The notes beneath the pieces are model-generated. The model saw nothing but the letters and a program-made list of their open reading frames with translations. It was not told where the DNA came from and ran no database searches. The translations under genes and the position numbers were made by a program. This document shows, piece by piece, positions 41,972 through 49,816 of a stretch of 64,000 nt of DNA. Position 1 is the first letter of the stretch. Every line of letters begins with the position of its first letter. Source of the stretch: JAITWN01 sp964437335 (lineage in GTDB: Bacteria > Pseudomonadota > Gammaproteobacteria > SZUA-140); contig CAYTGL010000013.1 in assembly GCA_964437335.1 (NCBI GenBank), positions 9,697 to 73,696 on the forward strand. The letters are read 5' to 3'.

Positions 41972-43066
41972 ATGAAAGTGTTGAAGACCTTATTCTCTCA
42001 CATGCGATCGGCGGCGCCCTATCGCAGTATCCCTCTCCAGTTTATAGACCTGATCCTGCATAAAATCATCATCAATTTCAGCGCTAAGGATTATTATCAC
42101 TTTGAATTCTACAAAAAGGGAAAAAGCTGGGAGGAGAAGAGCCGCTACGTGGCCCTGGGCGGATCACGCTACTGGCCGTTTGAAAACAATCAGTTCAAAT
42201 TCACGATCGCCCTGAACGACAAATATATACAGAAACACCTTTTTATCGGTTTCGGGTTGCCAACGGCGCGCCTGATCACCACGCTGGGTCCCGGTCTCGA
42301 GATTCAGAACGAGCGCCAATTTTATGGGTTTCTTGATGCGCTCGATCGGGATGTCGTCGTCAAATCGATCAGCAGCGCCAGCGGAAACAATATATGGATG
42401 GTGGGCAAAAGGGATGGGCGCTTGTGCTCGGCGAATGCTCCGTGCACGCGGGAACAGCTGTGGACGGAGTTGGGCGGAGGCATGGCCCGGGGATATCTGA
42501 TCGAGGAGAGGATAAGAAACACAGGAGTATTGGCGCGCTTGAATCCCGGGTGTCTCAATACCTTTCGCATAGTTACCATCAAGACCCGGGACGATCAATG
42601 GCATTGCGCGGCGACATCGGTCAAAATCGGCGCCGCGGGCGCCGTGGTCGACAATAATGCACAGGGCGGCGTCCAAATCAATCTGGACGCGCAGGGCAAG
42701 CCCTATTGCGCCTATGATTTCGGGTTGTGTGAGTTGCTCATCCACGACAAGAAAACCGGGATGAATCTGCTGGAGCTGGAGTTCGAGGGTTTCCACGAGA
42801 CGGTGGCGCTGGCGTTAACGGCCTCGCGCAAGCTCTATTTTCTGGGCACCATCGCCTGGGATATCGCATTTACGGAACAAGGCCCGATGATCATCGAGGG
42901 CAACAGCTCGTGGGGCTGCAGCAGCCTGCAGCGTGGCAGGCCGGGGATCATAACGGATGAACTGGCGCGGGGATTGGACAGACATCATGCATTTGGCCGC
43001 TGGGATAAAACCCGGTTGTATCCCGGACATAGCAGAAAGGGGCTGCTGCGCAGGTTGATCTCCTAG
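41972..43066 (+). CDS. sugar-transfer-associated ATP-grasp protein
   Basis: A 364-residue protein resembling the ATP-grasp family found in polysaccharide and natural-product loci (PF14397-type). Residues 75-100 hold NDKYIQKHLFIGFGLPTARL; DVVVKSISSASGNNIWMVGK is the nucleotide loop. ARGYLIEERIRN, NTFRIVTIKTRDDQWHCAAT and IAWDIAFTEQGPMIIEGNSS complete the fold, with the E-x-N metal ligands at the end. It probably forms an amide or ester on a sugar- or peptide-linked acceptor. It ends six bases from the convergent asparagine synthetase gene. Confidence 0.72.
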   Translation: MKVLKTLFSHMRSAAPYRSIPLQFIDLILHKIIINFSAKDYYHFEFYKKGKSWEEKSRYVALGGSRYWPFENNQFKFTIALNDKYIQKHLFIGFGLPTARLITTLGPGLEIQNERQFYGFLDALDRDVVVKSISSASGNNIWMVGKRDGRLCSANAPCTREQLWTELGGGMARGYLIEERIRNTGVLARLNPGCLNTFRIVTIKTRDDQWHCAATSVKIGAAGAVVDNNAQGGVQINLDAQGKPYCAYDFGLCELLIHDKKTGMNLLELEFEGFHETVALALTASRKLYFLGTIAWDIAFTEQGPMIIEGNSSWGCSSLQRGRPGIITDELARGLDRHHAFGRWDKTRLYPGHSRKGLLRRLIS

Positions 43067-43072
43067 CTTCCC

Positions 43073-44980
43073 TTACGGACCCTGTTGCTGCCGGTAGCGC
43101 AGCATCGACTCGCCAAGTAGCAGGGGCGACTCACCGTCCAGCGTGATCCGGACCCAGATTTCTGTGCTCAGCATGCGGTGTAACAACCGTGGGTGTTTCC
43201 GGATCATTTGCAGGATGTCATCCTGATCGGCATCCCGCCACTTGAGCAGTTCGGCGAGCCTGCCGCCGCGCAGAAATCCGGACATGCCCTGCCAGAGATG
43301 GCCGGGCGCGTGAAAGCCGATCTTCGGCAGGCGTACAATTTCCTCGGGCAGACGCTTCAGCGCGAGCGCATTGACCAGTCGCTTGGTCACGCCCCGGTGA
43401 TATTTTAGCCGGCAAGGCAGGTGCAGGCCGTAATCGATCAACTCGTTTTCAATAAACGGAACGCGCACTTCGATCGAATGTCGCATGGCCATGCGATCGT
43501 TGGCGCGGAGCATTTCCGCCAGATGAACGTAAATGTCTTCAAAGGATCTGGCCAGAAACGCCCGCTCTTCATGCAGCGGCAATGACTCAAGGCGGCGAAA
43601 CAGCGCCGCCTCCCTCAGATGCCGCTTGGCCCCATCGATTGCGCATATTTTGGGGCCCACAATCCCGGACTCGCCGGGATGATTGAGGTGAGCGAATGGC
43701 CGTTCTGACAGCGCCGCGATATTCAGCGGTGCGAGCAGGGGATTGAGCCGGCCGAGCAGCCGAAACAAGGCATTGTCCTGGATCCACGCGGCGTGCAGAC
43801 GCCGCCTGCGCCACATCCTGTAGACATCGACGTACCACGAGTACCCCCCAAAGAGCTCATCCGCCCCGTCGCCGGCGAGTACAGCCTTGAATCCGTCGCT
43901 ATGCATGGCCTCCGCCACTGCCAGGGCTGCGACATTCTGGGCAAAATAATTCGGCTGATCGTTGGCGCAGATGGCCTGCGGCCACAGGCGGTAGTAGCTT
44001 TCGAGGTCAACCGTTACCGGGCGCAGTTCGATGCCGAGGTGGCCACAGACACTGCTGGCGCGTTTGAGCTCTTCACCTTGCATGCCCGCCACATCGGCGA
44101 CATAGGCGACGATATCGGGCTTGTGATCCTTCGCCACGGCGGTGACCAGGCTGGAATCGAGGCCGCCGCTGCACAAAGTAGCGAGCGGCGCATCACAGAT
44201 CAAATGCCGCCCGACGCTGGCGTCGAAATGTTGCTCGAAACGCCGCAGGGCGCTTGGAAAATTCAGGCTCTGGCCATCGAGGATCCGCTGTGGGTCGATA
44301 TCCCGCAGCAAATCGAAATAAGTAATCGTTGATTCCGTGTCGGTGATTTTGAGCAGCGACCCCGGCAGTAGCGACTCGATACCGTCAAATGGCGTCCAGC
44401 TTCCGTCCAGTTTTTCATAGAGGATCTGGGTGATCAGGGCGTGCATGTCCGGACGGCAGGCCACTTCCGGGTGGGCCAGCAAGGCCTTGATCTCGGAAGC
44501 GAACACGAGCGAGGCGCCGCTGTGCGCGATAAACAGGGGCTTGATCCCCAGTCGATCACGGCCCAACCAGAGTATTTGCTCGCGCAAATCGTAATAGGCA
44601 AACGCAAACATGCCGTTGAACTGCATGACGGCCTGCTCGGGACCCCAGAGGTGCAGTGCGTACAGGACGACCTCGGTATCGGTATTACTGTTGAATCTGG
44701 CCCCGGCCTTTTCCAGCCGAGAGCGTAATTCCCGGAAGTTGTAGACCTCACCGTTATAGGCGATGACGCCTGTGCCGTCGGTGGTAACGGTCGGTTGATG
44801 ACCTCGTCCGCTGAGATCGAGCAGACTCAATCGCACATGCCCCAGCCCGACCGGGCCGTGCATCCAGGTACCGCGATCATCCGGACCACGATGGGCGATC
44901 CGGTCGAGCATGGAATCCAGCACCGGGATTTCCACGCGTCCTTTGTTTTTGTGAATCAGGAAGCCCGCAATGCCGCACAT
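43073..44980 (-). CDS. asparagine synthetase (glutamine-hydrolysing) family
   Basis: A 635-residue class II amidotransferase. It begins MCGIAGFLIH with the nucleophilic Cys2 intact; RGPDDRGTW, YNGEVYNFRELR and NTDTEVVLYALHLWG belong to the glutaminase domain. The synthetase domain has the PP-loop CSGGLDSSLVTAVAK and VLAGDGADELFGGYSWYVD, then RHSIEVRVPFIENELIDYGL. It can be a true asparagine synthetase, or the amidotransferase seen in exopolysaccharide or peptide-modifying clusters. It is the last gene of a minus-strand operon that starts with the PqqD-like gene, which favours a special role. Confidence 0.88.
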   Translation of the reverse strand: MCGIAGFLIHKNKGRVEIPVLDSMLDRIAHRGPDDRGTWMHGPVGLGHVRLSLLDLSGRGHQPTVTTDGTGVIAYNGEVYNFRELRSRLEKAGARFNSNTDTEVVLYALHLWGPEQAVMQFNGMFAFAYYDLREQILWLGRDRLGIKPLFIAHSGASLVFASEIKALLAHPEVACRPDMHALITQILYEKLDGSWTPFDGIESLLPGSLLKITDTESTITYFDLLRDIDPQRILDGQSLNFPSALRRFEQHFDASVGRHLICDAPLATLCSGGLDSSLVTAVAKDHKPDIVAYVADVAGMQGEELKRASSVCGHLGIELRPVTVDLESYYRLWPQAICANDQPNYFAQNVAALAVAEAMHSDGFKAVLAGDGADELFGGYSWYVDVYRMWRRRRLHAAWIQDNALFRLLGRLNPLLAPLNIAALSERPFAHLNHPGESGIVGPKICAIDGAKRHLREAALFRRLESLPLHEERAFLARSFEDIYVHLAEMLRANDRMAMRHSIEVRVPFIENELIDYGLHLPCRLKYHRGVTKRLVNALALKRLPEEIVRLPKIGFHAPGHLWQGMSGFLRGGRLAELLKWRDADQDDILQMIRKHPRLLHRMLSTEIWVRITLDGESPLLLGESMLRYRQQQGP

Positions 44981-45019
44981 ATCATTCGCGAGCCGGCGTT
45001 ATACGATTCGAGGATAAAG

Positions 45020-47695
45020 TCACAATGGCTTGCTGACCATCATGACATCCGGCTCTCCCGATCTGGCCATGATGTTGAAGCCCAGATGTCTCGCCATATC
45101 GAGCATGGGGCGATTGTTGGAGAGGACTTCGCCTTCCATGATCTGCAGGCCACGCGCACGGGCGACTTCGATCAGGCGTTGCATCAGTTGTGTGCCGATG
45201 CCCTGGTGCGACCAGGCATCCGCGACTACGATCGCGAATTCGCAACTGTTGCCGTCCGGGTTGATGATATAGCGCGCCACGGCAATCTCCTGTTCCTCAT
45301 CGTCTTCCCGGGTCACGGCGATCAAGGCCATCTCCCGGTCGTAATCGATCTGCGTGAAGCGCACCAGCATCTGCGGCGTCAGCTCGTGCAGGGCCTGCAT
45401 GAAGCGGAAGTACTTGGCCTGTTCCGACAGGCGCTCGACAAATGCCTTTTCGATGCTCGCATCCTCGGGCCGGATCGGGCGGATCAGGATTTCGGCGCCG
45501 CTACCGATTTGAAGGCGCGTGGCCAGGTGCGCGGGATAGGGATGGATCGCCATGTGGGCATAGCGATCCAGGCTGGCGCTGTGATGATCGGCGATGATGC
45601 GCGCATCAACGACGATGACGCCATCCTCGCTGGCTACGAAAGGGTTGATGTCCAGCTCGCGGATCTGGGGCAGCTCGCATACCAGTTCCGAGAGGTGGCG
45701 CAACAGCTGGATCATCGCATCCCGGTCGACCGGCGGCTGGTTGCGAAATTGGCCCAGCAGCTTGCTGACACGAGTCTGGTTGATCAGGTTGTCGATAATC
45801 AGGGTATTGAGTGGCGGCAGCGCCGTGGCGCGATCGCGAATCACCTCGATCATGGTGCCGCCGGCGCCGAAGGAGATCACCGGGCCGAAGACCTCGTCAC
45901 GGATCACCCCGGCCATCAGTTCGCGACCGTGCGGCTTGTGGTACATGCACTCGAGGGTCACGCCATTGATCCGTGCCTGCGGGCGCAGTGCCTGGACGCT
46001 CTCGATCAGTTCGCGAAACGTTTTGCGCACCGATTGGACGTTATTGATGTTCAGGCGCACGCCGTCGACATCGGTCTTGTGGGTGATGTCCGGCGAGTTG
46101 ATCTTCATCGCCAGCGGAAACCCCAGCGTCTCGGCGACCGCCAGCGCCTCGTTGGGGGTGCGGCATTCGTGCACCGGCATGACCGGGATGCCGAACGCCG
46201 CCAGCACTGCATTGGTCTCGAGGCGGCTGAGCAGGTTGCGCTGTTCGCCCAGCGCGGCCTCGATGATCATGCGCGCGCCATCCACGTCCGGCTCGCTGCT
46301 TGGCTTGAGCGGGCCCGGCGCCTGCAGCAGCAGCTGCTGGTTGCGGTAGTACGCCACCAGATAACCGAATGCCTCGACCGCGCTCTCAGGCGTCATGAAG
46401 GTGGGAATCTGGTGCTGCGCGAACAACTGGCGGGACGGTTCTATCTGCTCATGGCCCATCCAGCAGGTCAGCACGGTCTTGTGGGCCGGGCGCTTGAGTC
46501 CAATGATACGCTCCGCCACCTGCAGCGGATGGGTCATCGCCTGCGGCGTCAGCAGCACCAGCACGCCGTCGACATCAGGGTCGCTCAGGCACAGCGATAG
46601 CGCATGTTCATAACGTTCCGGCGGTGCATCGCCGGCCACGTCGACCGGGTTGCCATGTGACCCGTGCGCGGGCATCAACGCATCGAGTTGCCGGCAGGTC
46701 TCGGCCGACAGTTGCACTACCTCGATGCCGAGGTCCAGCGCGCGATCGGTGGCCATGATGCCCGGTCCACCGCCATTGGTGACGATCGCGAGCCGGTTGC
46801 CGCTGACGCGGTGTTCGTTGGCCAGCAATTGCGCGGCGGCGAACAACTGATTGATATTCTGAACGCGCACCGCGCCGGCACGCTGGAGGGCGGCATCGAA
46901 CACGTCGTCGGAGCCGACCAGCGAGCCGGTGTGCGACATTGCCGCCCGGGCACTGCCGCGATGGCGACCGGCCTTCAGCGCGACCACCGGTTTCATGCGC
47001 GCCGCGCTGCGCAGGCCGCTCATGAACCCGCGCGCGTCCCGGATTCCCTCGATGTACAGAATGATGCCATGGGTCTCGGGGTCCAGCGCGAGGTAATCGA
47101 GCAGGCTGCCAAAGTCGATATCGGCGGCATCGCCGAGCGACACCACGGCGGAAAAACCGATGTTGCGACTGGCGGCCCAGTCGAGGATTGCGGTGCACAG
47201 CGCGCCGGACTGCGAGATCAACGCGAGCCTGCCGCGTTGCGCCATGTTATTGCTGAAAGTCGCGTTAAGGCCGACGCTCGGGCGGATCAGGCCCAGGCAA
47301 TTGGGGCCGAGGATACGGATATGATACTGCCGTGCCGTTTCCAGCATGGCCTGCTGCAAGGCGCCGGGCTTACCGTTAGTGGTAAAGCCGGCGGACAGGA
47401 TGATCGCTGCGCGCACCTGGTGCTCGCCGCACTGGCGCAGGATGTCCGGCACGGTGTGCGCCGGGGTTGCGATGACCGCCAGGTCCGGTTGCGCCTTGAG
47501 GGCCGCGAGGTCGGGATAACAGCGCGCCTTGCCGAGCTTGCGGTACTTCGGGTTGACGGCATGGATCCTGCCGGCAAACCCGCCATGCAACAGGTTGTGC
47601 CAGACACGTGCACCGACTGCGTCCGGTTGTTCGCTGGCGCCGAACACCGCGATGGCCTGCGGCGAGAACAGATGTTCGAGGTAGTGGGGTCCCAT
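45020..47695 (-). CDS. PatZ-like NDP-forming acyl-CoA synthetase / GNAT acetyltransferase
   Basis: An 891-residue multi-domain protein. It has a CoA-binding domain (1-135; LFSPQAIAVFGASEQPDAVG), succinyl-CoA-ligase-like domains (about 150-440; ALISQSGALCTAILDWA, AAMSHTGSLVGSDDVF) and an ATP-grasp domain (about 470-700; PLAMKINSPDITHKTDVDGV). The C-terminal GNAT domain (about 735-885) has WSHQGIGTQLMQRLIEVARA. This is the layout of protein lysine acetyltransferase Pat/PatZ (YfiQ). Here it sits between an HPr-kinase-like gene and an asparagine synthetase gene (gaps of 18 and 39 bases), so it may acylate a cluster product instead of, or as well as, acting globally. Confidence 0.88.
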   Translation of the reverse strand: MGPHYLEHLFSPQAIAVFGASEQPDAVGARVWHNLLHGGFAGRIHAVNPKYRKLGKARCYPDLAALKAQPDLAVIATPAHTVPDILRQCGEHQVRAAIILSAGFTTNGKPGALQQAMLETARQYHIRILGPNCLGLIRPSVGLNATFSNNMAQRGRLALISQSGALCTAILDWAASRNIGFSAVVSLGDAADIDFGSLLDYLALDPETHGIILYIEGIRDARGFMSGLRSAARMKPVVALKAGRHRGSARAAMSHTGSLVGSDDVFDAALQRAGAVRVQNINQLFAAAQLLANEHRVSGNRLAIVTNGGGPGIMATDRALDLGIEVVQLSAETCRQLDALMPAHGSHGNPVDVAGDAPPERYEHALSLCLSDPDVDGVLVLLTPQAMTHPLQVAERIIGLKRPAHKTVLTCWMGHEQIEPSRQLFAQHQIPTFMTPESAVEAFGYLVAYYRNQQLLLQAPGPLKPSSEPDVDGARMIIEAALGEQRNLLSRLETNAVLAAFGIPVMPVHECRTPNEALAVAETLGFPLAMKINSPDITHKTDVDGVRLNINNVQSVRKTFRELIESVQALRPQARINGVTLECMYHKPHGRELMAGVIRDEVFGPVISFGAGGTMIEVIRDRATALPPLNTLIIDNLINQTRVSKLLGQFRNQPPVDRDAMIQLLRHLSELVCELPQIRELDINPFVASEDGVIVVDARIIADHHSASLDRYAHMAIHPYPAHLATRLQIGSGAEILIRPIRPEDASIEKAFVERLSEQAKYFRFMQALHELTPQMLVRFTQIDYDREMALIAVTREDDEEQEIAVARYIINPDGNSCEFAIVVADAWSHQGIGTQLMQRLIEVARARGLQIMEGEVLSNNRPMLDMARHLGFNIMARSGEPDVMMVSKPL

Positions 47696-47713
47696 GATGT
47701 GCAGGGCCTCGTT

Positions 47714-48526
47714 TCAGGACTGCATCCGGGATTTTATCAGTGCGCAGGTTTTTTTCAGGTCACAAGTGATCAGCTCATAACAGGCGCCGCTGGTAGCGAT
47801 CCTGATGGCCGCATCCAGGCCATATCTGGAATGGGCCAGCAGATTGAGCGCATTGCTGTAGATCCGCGCACCCGCTTCGCCTTTGGAGATAGGTGACAGC
47901 GAAGGTTCGCGGGCGCTGGAGTCGTATCGCAGGAAGAATATCGCCGCCAGCGGCGCGGGCTGACCGCGGATTTCATTCGGAAAAAGATCGGTCGGTACAT
48001 GAATGGTATGTGCGGTATACAGGGCGCCTGCCGGCAGCGTGAAGGGGTTGGGTGGCGCCGCCTTCAGATTCAATGCGTGCGGATACAGATGCACTTGCAT
48101 GCTGTCGGGATCGATGGGCGCAAGCTCGTCGCTCATATAGTGAAATCCGGAATTGACCAGGGCCCAGGTGGTGGTCGATTTCCCGTTGCCCGATGGCGCG
48201 ACCAGCAGGCAGGCGCGGCCCTCGTATTCCAGCGCGCCTGCGTGCAGGAACAACAGGTCCTTGCGCAGTTTCTGAATCTCGATCGTGATGCTTTTTTCAA
48301 ACAGGTAGAGCAAATCATAATCATTGAAGGCCGTTTCCGGGGCGCGGCCTTCAATCATGATCTGGTAGACGGAGTCTTGTTGAGGGACTATCGAGTAGTC
48401 GAGGTCAGCGACATTCGATTCGAAGAGAAAGGCGCCATATCCGCGTGACAATAGCTCAAAAGAATAAGGGTCCGGACATCGGACCCTTATATGAACTTCA
48501 AGCACCCTGAGGTTCAGTATCTTCAT
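47714..48526 (-). CDS. HPr-kinase-related kinase (HprK-rel type)
   Basis: A 270-residue protein (ATG at 48526; an in-frame GTG lies two codons upstream). The C-terminal two thirds resemble the catalytic domain of HPr kinase. LHAGALEYEGRACLLVAPSG leads into NGKSTTTWAL (P-loop, about 109-119), then MSDELAPID (about 131-139). It is not the classic HprK: no N-terminal DRTGG-like domain is seen and there is no PTS operon. Related kinases occur with PqqD-like proteins in peptide-modification loci, and such a kinase phosphorylates the C-terminal Ser of lasso-peptide precursors in Bacillales. Here it lies directly downstream of two small peptide genes. Confidence 0.8.
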   Translation of the reverse strand: MKILNLRVLEVHIRVRCPDPYSFELLSRGYGAFLFESNVADLDYSIVPQQDSVYQIMIEGRAPETAFNDYDLLYLFEKSITIEIQKLRKDLLFLHAGALEYEGRACLLVAPSGNGKSTTTWALVNSGFHYMSDELAPIDPDSMQVHLYPHALNLKAAPPNPFTLPAGALYTAHTIHVPTDLFPNEIRGQPAPLAAIFFLRYDSSAREPSLSPISKGEAGARIYSNALNLLAHSRYGLDAAIRIATSGACYELITCDLKKTCALIKSRMQS

Positions 48527-48535
48527 CGTCACGCA

Positions 48536-48561
48536 GCGCCGCCCCGACAGGGGAGGGGCGC
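48536..48561 (-). other. GC-rich hairpin between peptide gene and kinase gene
   Basis: GCGCC-CCCC and GGGG-GGCGC pair imperfectly (one-base bulges) around GACAG, immediately before the kinase start. There is no T-run, so it is not a plain terminator. It could protect the upstream peptide message or limit kinase translation. Confidence 0.45.
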
Positions 48562-48630
48562 GTCCATGCGGTCGCCAGCCGGCAGAGCTTAAGCAATCAT
48601 GGCGAAATCATGGGCAATGCACAATCTGTT

Positions 48631-48903
48631 TTATGACCTGCGCTTCGAATCGGACTTGCTCTTGGAGCTTATCTTGAACTTGGAGTTGTTGTTATTCTTG
48701 GAACTGTTCTTGTTTTTGGAGCTGTTCTTGTTCTTATCATTGTCCTTGAAACCGTACTTGTTCTTGTCCTTCTTGTCATGATCCTTCTTCGGAGAACCAT
48801 GGCCGGCCACGGCGGGCGCTGCTTTCAGCGTCAGGACAACTGGTACGGCATAAGCCGATTTCTTCAGGAACCCACGCCTTGACTTGTTTGTCTGCTCGCT
48901 CAT
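48631..48903 (-). CDS. candidate precursor peptide 1 (Tat-like leader, Lys/Asn/Ser-rich tail)
   Basis: A 90-residue peptide. Residues 8-14 are SRRGFLK, an exact twin-arginine motif. KSAYAVPVVLTLKAAPAVA is a hydrophobic stretch ending in Ala-Val-Ala. From residue 34 (GHGSPKKDHDKKDKNKYGF) the chain is very polar and is built of K/N/S/D simple repeats (NKNSSKNKNSSKNN), ending in SKRRS. It is aligned without gaps over residues 9-38 with the neighbouring peptide 2 (24 of 30 identical). There is no Cys and no lipobox. Tyr18-x2-Pro21-x2-Leu24 resembles the YxxPxL leader motif read by PqqD-like RRE domains. Such a small, low-complexity, leader-bearing product next to PqqD and kinase genes is a likely modification substrate. 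Confidence 0.72.
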   Translation of the reverse strand: MSEQTNKSRRGFLKKSAYAVPVVLTLKAAPAVAGHGSPKKDHDKKDKNKYGFKDNDKNKNSSKNKNSSKNNNNSKFKISSKSKSDSKRRS

Positions 48904-48981
48904 GATATTTAATCCTATCTCTTTGGATGCTATTTATCCGGCGCTACCGGCGGCCGACCTCTGCTAAGATACTGATTGGTA

Positions 48982-49203
48982 CTAGAACTTGAATGCCTTG
49001 ATAATTTTCTCCACGAGACCGCGAAAGCCGCCGTGGTGGTTATCTCTGCTGAGTTTGTTGCGGTCGGGTCCTTGCTCGTGGCCTGTCTGCGGGGAGCCAA
49101 TGCCGGCCAGCGCAGGTGCTGCCTTCAGTGTCAGTATGACCGGCACAACATAGACGGATTTCTTAAGAAACTCACGCCTTGTATTATCTTTTGGTTTGTT
49201 CAT
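48982..49203 (-). CDS. candidate precursor peptide 2 (same leader, amphipathic tail)
   Basis: A 73-residue peptide from the ATG at 49203; a longer frame exists but only this start aligns with peptide 1. Residues 8-15 are TRREFLKK, then SVYVVPVILTLKAAPALAG, nearly identical to peptide 1 at the same positions. After the shared GSP (36-38) the sequences part: QTGHEQGPDRNKLSRDNHHG, then GFRGLVEKIIKAFKF, a cationic stretch that would form an amphipathic helix. The only conserved point beyond GSP is His42 followed by an acidic residue at 43 (HD or HE). It lies 78 bases from peptide 1 and about 100 bases downstream of the PqqD gene. Confidence 0.72.
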   Translation of the reverse strand: MNKPKDNTRREFLKKSVYVVPVILTLKAAPALAGIGSPQTGHEQGPDRNKLSRDNHHGGFRGLVEKIIKAFKF

Positions 49204-49280
49204 AACCTTGCACCTGTATGTAGACCACGACACATCAAACAATTAATGTGGATTGTATTATTATTCGGGCCCTGGCGCAA

Positions 49281-49294
49281 CAAAATTTTGACGC
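49281..49294. promoter_or_regulatory. repeated 14-bp motif, copy A (before peptide 2)
   Basis: CAAAATTTTGACGC, with a GCAA just before it, is found here and again at 49659-49672. It holds the palindrome CAAAATTTTG. This copy lies 78 bases upstream of the peptide 2 start. It may be an operator or promoter element shared with the pqqD-like gene. Confidence 0.5.
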
Positions 49295-49304
49295 CCTATA
49301 ATAA

Positions 49305-49619
49305 TTAGGGCCTGGATTTCTCCGGGCCCTGAACCGGCACATCTTCAATCAAGCCCACATCGCATAACTGGCCCAGCACCTTCCCGACATCCGACCTTGC
49401 GGTGTCAATCTCTACATCAAAGTGGGATGCAAACTCTTCAATCAACTGCTCTACCGAAGACATTTCATCAACCATTGCCCAAATGAAGCTCGCGGTGGAA
49501 TTTAACTGATGAATATGATCGCTCTTCAAGTCAAGGATGAGGGTTTCATCATCAATGGATTGAACCGTCAAGTCTTCGCGTTGTTTATACTGCATCAATA
49601 AACCGGGTCTAATGGCCAT
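49305..49619 (-). CDS. PqqD-like peptide chaperone (RRE)
   Basis: A 104-residue protein of the PqqD/RRE winged-helix fold. Its segments are LTVQSIDDETLILDLKSDHI, HQLNSTASFIWAMVDEMSSV and EQLIEEFASHFDVEIDTARSDV, with the closing GLIEDV. PqqD-like domains bind leader peptides and present them to modifying enzymes in pyrroloquinoline quinone, lasso-peptide and other RiPP pathways. The type resembles the PqqD relatives of HprK-related systems. It is the first gene of the operon with the two leader peptides and the kinase. A 197-base gap separates it from the divergent nucleotidyltransferase gene. Confidence 0.82.
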   Translation of the reverse strand: MAIRPGLLMQYKQREDLTVQSIDDETLILDLKSDHIHQLNSTASFIWAMVDEMSSVEQLIEEFASHFDVEIDTARSDVGKVLGQLCDVGLIEDVPVQGPEKSRP

Positions 49620-49658
49620 GTAAGCAGGATTTTATTAGCTTTCATTAACGGGGGCAAT

Positions 49659-49672
49659 CAAAATTTTGACGC
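49659..49672. promoter_or_regulatory. repeated 14-bp motif, copy B (before pqqD-like gene)
   Basis: Identical 14 bases to the copy at 49281, preceded by GCAAT. It lies 40 bases upstream of the pqqD-like start and about 145 bases upstream of the divergent nucleotidyltransferase, so it could control both. Confidence 0.5.
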
Positions 49673-49816
49673 TCCCGCTATTGCCAGCATCATATCCCGT
49701 ATTTTTCATCTTATATATCAATAATATGTGGAATCCAATGGGCGATGGCCGATATGCTTGCTGGGTAACGGCGTGCCGTTTTAATACGCTCAGTGATTGA
49801 TCTAACTGGACTGCCC

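Noticed and set aside
44795..46600. 601-codon plus-strand frame
   Set aside because: Antisense to the PatZ-like gene; the protein lacks any motif and the real gene has unmistakable domains.
48599..48781. Leucine/phenylalanine-rich 60-codon frame on the plus strand
   Set aside because: It is the exact antisense of the Lys/Asn/Ser repeats of peptide 1; the hydrophobic composition comes from the repeat.
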